Assembly (NCBI GenBank): GCA_947561395.2
Contig: OX387194.1
Span: 18,648,048 to 18,712,047, forward strand
DNA length: 64,000 nt
Source of the DNA: Buxus sempervirens
Taxonomy: Eukaryota > Streptophyta > Magnoliopsida > Buxales > Buxaceae
Direction of reading: 5' to 3'
The notes below the pieces were generated by a model. That model worked only from the letters and a program-made list of their open reading frames with translations, searched no databases and had not been told where the DNA came from. A program made the position numbers and the translations under genes. Shown here one piece after another: positions 10,252 through 20,233 of this stretch. Each line of letters starts with the position of its first letter. Within the stretch, counting starts at the first letter, position 1.

Positions 10252-11964
10252 ATGGCTTCCCTTGCCCCGCTCTCTTCTGCCGTTGAATCTCCTCTTGCAA
10301 GACAACATGTTAGATCCAAGCCTCCTAACTCACCAGGTATAACGTTGTAGATTCTTTCTATGATAGATGCGTTAATTCCATGACTCTTGCTGAGGAAAGT
10401 CGCTGGGATTCCATCCACTTAGGTCATATCCTACACATCCCTAAAATTCCCTTTAAGTGGGAAATCATTGAAGCTCTTATTGGGCATTGGGTTCCTGAAC
10501 TAAATCTCTTCCGTTTTGATGATAAAGAGCTGACTCCTACCATAGAAAAGATAGAAACCATCCTTGGCTTAAGATTTTCTGAAAAAGTTGTAAACCCTCC
10601 CTTAAAGCCTAGCTACAAAAAGGAAGCTTCCACCTTCTTAGGTATAGGGAAGAAAGAATTAGGGGATTCTGACACACTTTTGACCTTGTCTAAGACCTTT
10701 CTGACTGAAAAGCTTCTAAGGGGTGAGGACAAGGATGCCAGGTTCAATTCATTGACCCTGATAGTGGTTAATCAGCTGTTTTTTCCACGGGGTGATGACC
10801 AGGTTGACTTGGCTCTTATCTCAGTTATCTGCCAGGTTAGGGAAGGTGAGAGATTGGCTCCTACGATTTTGGCAGAGATATATCATGCTCTAACTGACTG
10901 CTATTTCAGGAACAAGAAGCGCTTCCTTGCATGTGCCCCTATCCTACAGGTAATATCATAAAAAAAAATTTTTTCTTTTCTTCTTTTTGTTTCTTTTCTT
11001 TCTCTTTTCTTTTCTTTCCTTTTTCTTTCTTTTCTTCTCTTTTTTTTTTTTTTTTGAACTAAATCAAGATACATCCTTTTTTCTGCAGCTTTGGTTATTG
11101 GACCACTTGAGTCAGGTTGAAGAAATAACTCGCCGCTTCTTTCCAAGATTGAAAGTTCCTGTTTTGATGAACAACAGTGGCTGTTCTAACATCCATGGTG
11201 GTAAGCAAGGTTGGCTCGCTTTCTTAGGTACTCTCCAGGATGATCAGGTGAGATGGCGTGGAACTTATCAGCCTAATCCAGAGACAGTGATCAGCTTTAG
11301 AGATAGAAATTTTATGGTCCTAGCAGGCTTGAAATCTGCTGTTCTCTACCTCCCTTTGAGAGTTCTTCGACAATTCGGAGCAATACAGGGGATCACGATC
11401 CCATCTGGATATGAGGACTTCCTTGGACCACTTACACCAACCACCATGGGGCTGAATGTTCGATTAATGAATGAGTGGTCCTATGTCCGTTTTCTGCGGG
11501 GTCCAGTCTTTTCTGAGTCTCATGTAAAAGATTATCTTTTTTGGATCAAAGAGCAGGTGCAGAGTCATGCCCCAGTACCAGAGGATCCTCCTGCAGTTCT
11601 TCCCCCTACCTATGAAGATATCCTGGAGTCTGAAAGGGCAACCCACAAACAGCTTCAAAAAATATGGGTACGAGAAACCCAGGAACTCAGGATAAAGGGT
11701 ATTGATATGGAGAGGCAGCTTGAAGAGCAGACATCTCACCGCATTGCCATGGAAAAGAAGCTTGAAGAACAAAGGCAGGCTCGTTGCTTTGAAGTCCGCT
11801 CGATTCATAGGAAATATCAGGATACTTTGACTGATCTTAGGACTTTAAAGCTCAAGCTGTCACTTTCAGATGAGGTCATCTCCTTTCTGGTCAATCCAAG
11901 TGCACAAGGAGCTTCAGGAATCATTGCAACTCAGGCAGCTTGGATTCGTGAGCTTGAGGAGTAG
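10252..11964 (+). pseudogene. DUF7745-like gene in E3, two exons, antisense to the element
   Basis: Nearly intact. Exon 1 (10252-10949) opens MASLAPLSSAVESPLARQH and, after one frame break near 10338, reads through a conserved block with RWDSIHLGHILHIPKIPFKW and ELTPTIEKIETILGLRF. The exon is 1 nt short of a multiple of 3, in agreement with a single lost base. A phase-0 GT-AG intron (10950-11088, very pyrimidine-rich) follows CAPILQ. Exon 2 (11089-11964) continues with LWLLDHLSQVEEITRRFFPR, VRWRGTY, LPLRVLRQFG and ends in a coiled coil of about 100 residues. Family name DUF7745 is from memory; a remote relation to PMD is possible because both share an E-(M/L)-TPT-(I/L)-E signature. Function unknown; the coiled coil suggests a dimer. 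Confidence 0.72.
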
Positions 11965-12444
11965 CTAAAGCATAGGGATTAGATTCTTTTATCATTCATC
12001 ATTTTTTCCTTTCTCTTTTTTTTCATACCTTTGTACAAAAGTAAACTCCAATAGTGGAAAGACAAAGGATTTAATACCAAAATAGGTTTTATATTATTGG
12101 CCTCAGAATTCTCAGATGCTTGTAAAAACAAAGGTTTTATGAAAAGTATTTGATTTCTCATCATTGGCCAAAAATATAGTTTTTTTTTTTGAAAAGCTAA
12201 TCCAAAGCACTTAATCACATATAATCAAAGGAATTAAAATCAGGTTGCATAATGAAAAGGGTGGTCCAATCAATAGGGAGAGACCAAATCTGTCTATCCT
12301 ACGACCTTTAGAATCATCCCCTAATGGCTTTTTCCCCATGACTAATCCTGCTAATCTGATCAATTGCTTATGCTCATGCTGTCTTCAACTTGGACCACAC
12401 GATCAACTCAATCCTTTGATTGTTATTTTTTTTTGCATGCCCCT
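11965..12444 (+). other. 3' flank of the DUF7745-like gene up to the E1 insertion
   Basis: Non-coding. It matches E0 898-1169 in inverted orientation, so this flank belongs to the extra-gene cassette. It ends with CCCCT (12440-12444), the left copy of the E1 target duplication. Confidence 0.65.
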
Positions 12445-12553
12445 TGTAAGCACCTCATTTTTGCGCTCCCAGAAAAACCAAAAATGCAAACCCAGGACAG
12501 GAAGTCAAACCCTAAGGGGTGAAAAGTTGACTTTTTGATCAAGTGAAAATTGG

Positions 12554-13020
12554 CCCCCTCGCTTTATACCATTGGATAGAGAATCTCGACACGGTTTCAA
12601 CGCAACTGAGTTTGCAGGAATCGGGGTCCGGATAAAGGTTCTGCGGGCGGTCAAACCTGAGCAGAGCCAAAAGTTGACTTTCTGCTAAAATCCGATCCGG
12701 AGGCCTACCCATAGGTCATTGGATAGAGAATCTCGACACGGTTCCAACGCAACTGAGTTTGCAGGAATCGGGGTCCGGATGAAGGTTCTGCGGGCGGTCA
12801 AACTTGAACAGAGCCAAAAGTTGACTTTCTGCTAAAATCCGATCCAGAGGCCTACCCTTAGGCCATTGGATAGAGAATCTCGACACGATTCCAACGCAAC
12901 TGAGTTTGCAGGAGTCGGGGTTCGGATGAAGGTTCTGCGGGCGGTCAAACTTGAGTAGAGCCAAAAGTTGACTTTCTGCTAAAATCCGATCCAGAGGCCT
13001 GCCCCTAGGTCATGGGATGG
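12554..13020 (+). repeat. Tandem 147-bp monomers in the E1 5' LTR (three copies)
   Basis: Monomers begin near 12567, 12714 and 12861 with CATTGGATAGAGAATCTCGA; a diverged fourth starts near 13009. The 3' LTR has extra copies (25263-26030, five), one with a variant tail that also occurs in the E2 LTR. Confidence 0.85.
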
Positions 13021-13316
13021 AGGGCTCCAATACGATTATAATGAAACAAAGTTTGCCCAGATCGGAGTCCGGATGAAGAAAATATGAGCGGATGAAATTT
13101 CCGAGCAGCAAAATCGGCAATCTGCGCACGTGGCAAAAAGCTGCACACGAGGCGAGTTGCGCAGGAAAATATCTCGGGGATCAAATCCGTAAATATCCAA
13201 ACATTCAAAATATCCCAGGGACCAATCTGAAAAGATTTGAAAATATCTGAATAAAATAATATTAAACCTAAATATCCCAGGGACCATATCCTAATTTTCA
13301 GATTTTTAAAACAAAC

Positions 13317-13376
13317 GAGCGGCGGCATTTATTGTTTTGTAAAAATTATGCCGCTCGCGCAAACGTGGCGAGCGGC
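13317..13376. promoter_or_regulatory. E1 U3 inverted repeat around GAGCGGC
   Basis: GAGCGGCGGCAT at 13317 faces ATGCCGCTCGC at 13348-13358, and a further GCGAGCGGC lies at 13368. This is the E1 counterpart of the palindromes just upstream of the TATA box in E2. The 3' LTR (26323-26420) has about 38 bp more here, between two GAGCGGC copies. Confidence 0.65.
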
Positions 13377-13393
13377 ACCCCATTTCCCTTGCC

Positions 13394-13400
13394 TATATAA
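13394..13400 (+). promoter_or_regulatory. TATA box of the E1 5' LTR
   Basis: TATATAA in CCTATATAAGCCGCGAG, placed just after the GAGCGGC repeats; repeated at 26437-26443 in the 3' LTR. The likely transcript start is 25-35 bp downstream. Confidence 0.6.
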
Positions 13401-14333
13401 GCCGCGAGAGTCTCGATTTTTGGGGGTTCTGCATTTTTTTTTGGTTGGAACATTTTTGGGTTGGATCATTTTCGTGTTCGAAGATTTTTTTTGGGTTGGA
13501 ACTTCTTCTTCCTCCACCCGAGGCCCTCTCTGCTGATCCCTCCCTGCCTCCGAAAAAAAACCCAAACACTTCACCCCGGTCGTTGGGACTCTCTTCCCTT
13601 CTCCTGTTCTTCCCCATTTCCACTCAAGCAAGGGAAGGCATGCTGCTGTCGGCGCTGTAAAAGTGGACGCTCCAGCCATTGTCCACCCTGCTCCAAGAAC
13701 CATCAGGTGAACCATCAGGTGAGGTTCCTGTTTACATCAGATTGCACATATATTGAAATGAAATTTTTCTAAAGGGTTTCCTAGTTTACCTTCTTCCTTT
13801 TGCACGAGCTCATTCCCATGATGCTCCAAGCCTGTATCTGTTCCCATCCCACCCCGTGAAGGCCTCCAAGTAAAGGAGAGGCATGAATGCGCACTTCCGA
13901 GAGAGAGTGAGAGGTTTTCTTGCCATTTCCTTTGGCCGTTTCTGCTACTTACATTATGCATGTTTTGTTTATGATAACCAGGGAGCATTTTCCTTCCGGT
14001 TCCCCCCATCTCTTGTACCCCATGTAAACCCCCTTCCCTTCCCCTTCTTCGAATGTTCGTATGGTTTTCTTCAATTCCAGAAGCACACACACGCACCCCG
14101 AGTCTGAAATAATCTTATCAGAGTGTATTCAGCTTGGTCTGTCAGCATGCTTAGGTTTGTTTTAGGTTAAGTTCAGGTATGTTCAGGTGTCTCTTGGGAG
14201 TCTGGGGAACACCTGTGAGGACTTACAGAGTTTAAAAAGTGATCAGAAATGGAGTTTGAGCAAAAAACCAGAATATCGGGTTTTTTAAGGGGTATGCGCC
14301 TACCTCTGCGAGGTCAGCGCACCCAAAAGAGGG

Positions 14334-14478
14334 GTGAGCGGATCATTTTTTTAGCATCCGCTCACTTCTTAAATTTGGATGCGCTCACCTCGCGCTCATC
14401 TCGTGCTCACCTAAAATTGGATGCGCTCACCTCGTGCTCACCTCGCGCTCACCTCGATTTTTGGGTGCGCCCACTTCA
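14334..14478 (+). repeat. GTGAGCG/CGCTCAC repeats in the E1 5' LTR
   Basis: A hairpin with arms GTGAGCGGAT and ATCCGCTCAC (14334-14365) is followed by head-to-tail GCGCTCACCTC-type units to 14478. The 3' LTR has a slightly longer version (27377-27563). The position matches the second palindrome cluster of the E2 LTR (36214-36357). Confidence 0.75.
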
Positions 14479-15123
14479 CCTTTACCTTAAAAAATCCCGA
14501 AAATGCCCTTTACCTTAAATAAAATCCCGAAAATGCCCTTTACCCTGAAAAATCCCAAAAATGCCCTTTACCCCGAAAAATCCCGAAAATGCCCTTTCCC
14601 TTAAATAAAATCCCGAAAATGCCCTTTACCCTGAAAAATCTCGAAAATGCCCTTTACCCTGAAAAATCCCAAAAATGCCCTTTACCCTGAAAAATCCCGA
14701 AAATGCCCTTTACCTTAAATAAAATCCCGAAAATGCCCTTTACCCTGAAAAATCCCGAAAATGCCCTTCACCCTGAAAAAATCCCGAAAATGCCCTTTAC
14801 CCTGAAAAATCCCAAAAATGCCCTTTACCTTGAAAAATCCCGAAAATGCCCTTTACCTTAAATAAAATCCCGAAAATGCCCTTTACCCTGAAAAATCCCG
14901 AAAATGCCCTTTACCTTAAATAAAATCCCGAAAATGCCCTTTATCCTGAAAAATCCCGAAAATGCCCTTTAGCCTGAAAAATCCCAAAAATGCCCTTTAC
15001 CCTGAAAAATCCCGAAAACGCCCTTTACCTTAAAAAAATCCCGAAAATGCCCTTTACCTTTAAAAATCCCGAAAATGCCCTTTGCGTTCAAAAATCCCGA
15101 AAATGCCCTTTACCTTGATAAAT
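14479..15123 (+). repeat. 28-bp tandem array in the E1 5' LTR
   Basis: About 23 units of a 28-bp monomer, roughly TTTACCCTGAAAAATCCCGA followed by AAATGCCC, some with a TTAAATAAAATCCC variant. The 3' LTR array (27564-28096) is shorter, about 19 units. No coding potential. Confidence 0.92.
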
Positions 15124-16245
15124 CCCTCCCCTTGGACCCAGTATAATGAGCCAGTCTCTCCTTGATAAATGTTAATTTTGATATGTTTCTGTGATGTATA
15201 TTCTGTAAGTTTTGCTAAACATGGGTGGCGTACCTAAATCAAGCCAAAATGAGCCAATAGGGTTTCCGGGTCACCTGGAAACCCAATGCGGGACTTGGGC
15301 CCCCGGTCCAACTTGATTTCTAGTGGGCCTTCCAACGGGGCCCACCCGGCCCAATAAACATGTATGCATGCAACTTAATCAAGATAAGTAAAATTAACTG
15401 ATTAAACCGGGCGGGCCAAACCTTAGGCAGTCCACCCGAACCAGATTAGTGAATTGATGCATGAAATGCGTGGTTTGGCCGAGACCAAGGGCAAGGGCCT
15501 ACCGGGTCCACCAAAGCCCATCAACCGAACCAAGGAAGGGTGCAAACCCTAACTTCTGGTAACTTGGGCTTACAAGCCTACATTTGGACTACGGGCCCCA
15601 AGCCCAGTGTCCAACTCACTTTGGCAGATTAAAAAGATAAATCCAATAAAAATTACTTGGCCACCATGTGGGCCCACCTAAGGGGCCCACAAACCAGTCC
15701 GGCCCACTTGTGCATGAAAAACACTTAATCTTCAAATCTGAACCTAAAGTAAAATCAATGCACCAACCAAAGCCCAAAGGGCCTCCTAGGATAGGCCGAG
15801 GCCCACAAGGGCACACGGGCTTGACTAAGCCCACCAAGGATACCGTGGGCCTTCCAACGGGGCCCACCCAACCAGACTCAGATCACCTAAGTAATCAAGA
15901 TAAAAGCAATTAAAGGGACCCACACCACTTAGGTGGTCCCACCAGACTTAACCAAACTGCATATCGGATTAGGAATCGGGTGAGACCAAAGTTGACTCAA
16001 ACCAAGGAAACCTATGGGACCCGTCACTTGACGGGGTGGACTGGGGTGTCTACGGACTTCCCCAGACCGCAACCGAGCCCCTACTTAGAATCTCAAAGCC
16101 GCAGACCAAAAGCCTTAGAAGAAGAACTTAGGCACCCAGGTGTTTGCCTGCACCCCATCAGGCAGTGGCGACTCCAAACAAATCCCGAGGCACGCATCGT
16201 TTTGCGTGCGCCTCGTCGTGCGACCGAAATCGGGTGCGCACAGCC

Positions 16246-16262
16246 TGGCGACTCCACTGGGG
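16246..16262 (+). promoter_or_regulatory. E1 primer-binding site, tRNA-Arg type
   Basis: TGGCGACTCCACTGGGG starts 3 nt after the 5' LTR. It is complementary, with one mismatch, to the 3' end of plant tRNA-Arg(ACG) as I know it. E2 has the same site at 37407 and E3 a TGGCGACTCTGCTGGGG version. Confidence 0.85.
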
Positions 16263-17800
16263 ACCGTGTCAGCCCAGTAGGACCCTGGTTAGATGAGTCA
16301 GCATAAAGGGGGATTTAGTTGATATTTAGGGTTTCTTACTACCTTGTTTAGTAAGATACAGAATACGCGTAATTACGCGTTCTGGGGAGTCCTGTCAAAG
16401 GGACGCAATAATTGCCTAAGGTAAGTGGGATTTAAGCGGTCCCTTGTGACCCCCACTTACCTGGGGATTCTCCCGGAACCTCGTATTACGTGCTAATTCT
16501 TCACCTTACTATACGAGACATTAACAATCCCTTTACCAACAAAATCTAGACAAAACTCACCTGTGTAGACACAGCACGCAGCCCAACTGCACACACGGGC
16601 ACACCACCACACCGTGGATGGATTTTTTATTTTTTCGTCCTTGTGTGATAAACTGCGTGGGGTGACACGCACGAGGGAGGCTGCGTGGATGATCCGACCT
16701 TGAATTGATGAGAGCGGATATTGCAACTTCTTTACCGAAACCTAGACCTCTCTAGCAGCTTACCCTTCTGATTCCTATAAACTGATCTTTGGGATGGTAT
16801 TAGCACCTACGCTCCCGTGGCTTGCGGGGGAAAGCAGGGTAAACCCATCCCCCTTGTTTTCTGGAGTCCATTAGCACCACTGGTTTCTTGCCGTGGCACG
16901 CGAGGATCCAGTACTGGTCCAGACCCTTGTAGGCTTATGTCTCGGGCTGGGTATCCTTCCCCACCTAACGTTTCTGAGTAAACTATACGTTGAGCATGCG
17001 AGGGTGAGAATGTTGTGAATGATGAATATAAGAGGAGTAAAACCAACAATAAAACCCAGAGTCCATTAGGGGCAGTAACCCCCGCTTTTTGCATCAAATT
17101 GAGTGAACCTTAGATAATGGGCTACCTCAGCCCTAATTTAGGAAGCCAACCTAACTTTGATCAGGGGAACCACCCCAGATCCATGCATTGAGTCCCGAGA
17201 GCCGTGGGCCTTGACCCATTAAGTCTTCGGGGAGCACTCTGAGTCCAGATTGGTCTTTTAGAGCAGACGAGAGCCGGCCAGATCAGACAATCAGACAAAA
17301 GCAGGCCAGATCAGAGAAAAGGCAGAAAGCCCTAGATTTAGGAGTTTTAGCTCACCCGCCTTGGAAGCAACTTGTACCATTCTTTGGGGCTCCCGATAGT
17401 CATAAAGATGAATTCTTTGCAGCTTTTGTAAATATCTTGTAAACCTTCGCCCTCGATGGCAAGTTGTAATTTTTGCTGTGGTACGACGCCAAAAGCAGAT
17501 GAAAGAACAGATGAAAGACAGAAAGACCAGTCAGGACTTGGACGTGCTTCCTTACACAAGTATGTCTAGGAGTCGTGCCTTGATAGGCACCAACCATTTT
17601 TTAGGACTGTACACACACTTTTGGGTGTTTTTTAGGGTTGTTTAATAACATAGATTTGCTAGACGGTAATAGGATTTGAGTTCATTTTGCTTATGTACAT
17701 GCACATTTATACATTAAGTGCACGCACTTCGAGATCATTTGCACAAATGTTTTTTGCCCAAACCGCTTTCAAAAGTGCACAAAAGAATTTCCTAAACCAA
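16263..17800 (+). other. E1 leader shared with E2
   Basis: Non-coding leader of about 1.4 kb (to about 17640) that is closely similar to 37424-38810 of E2, including GCACACACGGGCACACCACC and AGTCCATTAGCACCACTGGT. After about 17640 the two diverge: E1 goes into a hairpin array, E2 into the extra ORF. No ORF here is supported. Confidence 0.8.
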
Positions 17801-18085
17801 AGTCGCCTCTGGGCGTACATCAAATCGCCTTCAGGCATACATCAAATCGCCTTCGGGTGTACATTAAATCGCCTTCGGGCGTACATTAAATCGCCTTCGG
17901 GCGTACATTAAATCGCCTTCGAGCGTACATCAAGCCGCCTTTCAGGGCGCACATCAATGCTGCTTTTTCAAAGCACACAATAAAACGGCCTCCGGGTCTA
18001 CATTGAATTGTCTTTCGTGACATCAACATCGTCTCTCGCGATGCACAATAAGCCATCATTTATGGTTATATTGTGCCATCCATAT
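17801..18085 (+). repeat. Array of short hairpins with co-varying arms in the E1 leader
   Basis: About 12 units of 21-25 bp, each a small stem-loop followed by a linker like TACATCAAAT or CACAATAAAA. Typical stems: CGCC-TTCG-GGCG (two exact copies near 17869 and 17892), CGCC-TTCG-GGTG, TGCTTT-TTC-AAAGCA (near 17960), GGCC-TCCG-GGTC, CATCG...CGATG and CCAT...ATGG. Arms differ but remain complementary. The TTCG loops would be UUCG tetraloops in RNA. Lies between PBS and gag, so in the genomic RNA leader. Confidence 0.75.
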
Positions 18086-18660
18086 AGACGTAAATCAAAT
18101 CACCCATCTTTGGCAGAAATTCTCCATGCCAGTTACGGCATGATGTGGGCTGTCCAAAATGCATTTTCTGATCTTTATAATTCATTTGCCGTTGCATGAT
18201 TTTAAAGGATTTTACGATCGCTGTTGATCAAGGCATGAAGTTTGAGGTTTAGTCCTCGCAACTTTTTTTTCAAGGATTTCCACGCATAAAGCACATGTTG
18301 CACGATTTTTGAAAACTGCCAGATATGGCGGGGTCTCTAGAGCTTCAGATCTCTGAAAGACCATCTTACAAGATTTAAAATTCACACCCTAGGGGTTCTC
18401 CGATCAACCGGTGCACTGTCACACTTTCTTCACAATATTGTTTCGTCAAGTCGTGGTTTCTATGCATGAGCCGCATCGTATTTGTTTCCGCCAAGCACGG
18501 CACAAAAGCACCATTCAGTGTAATGATCTCGTCACACACGACACTTCATTCATAATTAAGGAAGGAACTGATCAAAATTTCTCTTAATCAGGTACAGTTT
18601 AGATAACTCACATTTAGAGCACCATTCGTAGCTTGGCCTTCACAGTGAGGGAGGACTGGA
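18086..18660 (+). other. Rest of the E1 leader before gag
   Basis: No gene. Further isolated small stem-loops occur, for example ATGCC-AGTTAC-GGCAT near 18127-18142, GAGG-TTTAGT-CCTC near 18243 and GCCA-GATA-TGGC near 18319, so the hairpin array may have extended here before diverging. Confidence 0.5.
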
Positions 18661-20067
18661 ATGAATCCCGCCGAGGCCCCAATTCCATCATCATCACAGC
18701 AAAGGGCCGAAGAACAACCGGCCATAACGGATCCAGGCCCACAAGCGGCCATGATACATTCCACAGGGATTCGAATGCCAGAAATCCCACAGGGGCAACC
18801 ACCTCAGCCAGCACCCGGGGCAGGGCATCCGCCGCCACAAGAAACTCCAGTTCCTATCCCTCCTCCACAGCAAGAGCCGTTTGTGCCTATCCAACTGAGA
18901 AAGGAAGAGCTAGACTGGAATAGGGCACGGGAAGCCCAGCTGGAGGAAAGATTGGCAGCAATCAAAGAGGATCACATGCTGCAGCTGGCGGCAATAAAGG
19001 AAGATAGCAGGGCACAGATGGCCGCCATACGTGAGGACCTTTTGAAGCAGCTTCAACCAAGCACTGTTCGGAACGAGGCTACGCTAGAAAGTCTTTGCTT
19101 CTTCTCGGATATCCAATTCCCAGCCAAGTTCAGATGCCCTGAACTGCACCAGTTCGACGGTACAGGCTGCCCATTGAACCACTTGCAATCCTATGTTGGC
19201 GACATGTGCCAATATGCGAAGGACGAGAAGATTATGGTTCAAATCTTCCAAAGATCTCTAACTGGGGCAGCATACGCTTGGTTCTTAAGTCTGGATAAGC
19301 AGAAGGTTAAGGCATGGAATGACCTCGCCGCCGTGTTCATTCAGTGGTACCACTTAAATAGCCAAGTGGTTCGGACTAGGACCGAACTGCAGAGACTGTC
19401 AAAAAGAAACTGCGAATCTGTGCGGGACTACGCTAAGAGGTGGATGGAACTGGCAAACGTGGTGCAACCATCTCTTCTCGAACAAGAGTGGACTCCCCTG
19501 TTCATATCCTTGTTGGGGCAACCATACTTTACAATGCTATTGGGACAGTGCACTACAAGCTTCATTGACCTAATCATGGCAGCAGAAAGAATTGAAGATG
19601 CAATTAAAATGAAGAAGCTCGGAGGCCCAATGATGAGTTTGTTGCATGGAACAATCTCAAGTGGCATAAGGCAAGAGAACGATGACGACGCAAGCGCAGT
19701 CAATCGTGTACAGCCTTCTGCGCCGTTTCACATCCCTTCCTCAAAAAGCGTGAGCTTCCACTCCAACAACAATGCTCTGTCTCACCTCAGGGGGCCTCTC
19801 TCCAAAGAGGAAAGAAAGAACCGGGAGTTCACTTCGCTTCCGTACACGCTGGCTGAGTTGTTACCAACACTCCTGAGAGAAGGACACCTGCAACTGGCAA
19901 CGCCGAATCCTAAGGCATCAAAAATGAAGGGCTATGATCCAAGCAAGAGCTGTGAGTACCACATGGGAGCACAAGGCCACGATACTGATGGATGTTGGGG
20001 CCTTCGGCACGCGGTCCAAGATCTTCTTGAAGCCGGGGAACTCAAAATTGATCCTCTGTCGGATTAA
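18661..20067 (+). CDS. E1 gag
   Basis: A 468-residue intact ORF. Residues 1-75 are rich in Pro and Gln; about 78-130 form a charged coiled coil with repeated AAIKED/AAIRED; about 150-320 are the retrotransposon gag capsid-like domain (FPAKFRCPELHQFDGTG, SLTGAAYAWFLSLD, VRDYAKRWMELANVVQPSLL). Near residue 440 is the Tat-type knuckle C-X2-H-X5-H-X4-C (CEYHMGAQGHDTDGC). It should bind element RNA and assemble particles. The protein stops after the knuckle; no protease follows in frame. This is the only clearly unbroken large ORF in the window. Start chosen at the first ATG of the frame; another in-frame start is possible. Confidence 0.85.
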   Translation: MNPAEAPIPSSSQQRAEEQPAITDPGPQAAMIHSTGIRMPEIPQGQPPQPAPGAGHPPPQETPVPIPPPQQEPFVPIQLRKEELDWNRAREAQLEERLAAIKEDHMLQLAAIKEDSRAQMAAIREDLLKQLQPSTVRNEATLESLCFFSDIQFPAKFRCPELHQFDGTGCPLNHLQSYVGDMCQYAKDEKIMVQIFQRSLTGAAYAWFLSLDKQKVKAWNDLAAVFIQWYHLNSQVVRTRTELQRLSKRNCESVRDYAKRWMELANVVQPSLLEQEWTPLFISLLGQPYFTMLLGQCTTSFIDLIMAAERIEDAIKMKKLGGPMMSLLHGTISSGIRQENDDDASAVNRVQPSAPFHIPSSKSVSFHSNNNALSHLRGPLSKEERKNREFTSLPYTLAELLPTLLREGHLQLATPNPKASKMKGYDPSKSCEYHMGAQGHDTDGCWGLRHAVQDLLEAGELKIDPLSD

Positions 20068-20233
20068 AAAAGAGAGAAGAGAAAACAAAAAAAAAACAAA
20101 AAAAAAGGGAGAAAAAGAAGAAAAGAAAAAAAAAAAGAGAAAAAAAAATCATCATGCATCTTGTTATTTTACTTTAGGTACTTTGATTTCTAATGTTTGT
20201 TTCTCCTGGCAGGAACTCCCTTCAACAATCAGC
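20068..20233 (+). other. Purine-rich spacer between the two E1 gag ORFs
   Basis: 20068-20150 is almost only A and G. The end, TTTCTCCTGGCAG before GAACTCCC, looks like a 3' splice site, so the spacer could be part of an intron in an older arrangement; no matching 5' site was fixed. Confidence 0.5.

Larger units (their letters stand above)
12445..16242 (+). repeat. E1 5' LTR (3798 bp)
   Basis: TGTAAGCACC...GGTGCGCACA. In order it holds three copies of the 147-bp monomer, U3 inverted repeats (13317-13376), a TATA box (13394-13400), a splice-like TATAACCAGG segment, GCGCTCACC repeats (14334-14478), a 28-bp array (14479-15123), and a GGGCCCAC-rich 3' part shared with E2. The repeated 70-120-codon ORFs inside are present in both LTRs only because the LTR is duplicated. 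Confidence 0.93.

Noticed and set aside
15616..15913. ORFs of 81-83 codons on both strands in the E1 LTR, repeated at 28586-28883
   Set aside because: Their repetition comes from LTR duplication; the sequence is a GGGCCCAC-rich non-coding LTR region with no recognisable protein.
16246..16262. tRNA-Arg gene fragment
   Set aside because: Only the primer-binding complement of the tRNA 3' end is present, next to the LTR in three elements; no tRNA body.
20060..20160. Purine tract after E1 gag as an internal polypurine tract
   Set aside because: It lacks the AAAGAGGGG(G)CAGC form of the three LTR-adjacent tracts and is not followed by an LTR.
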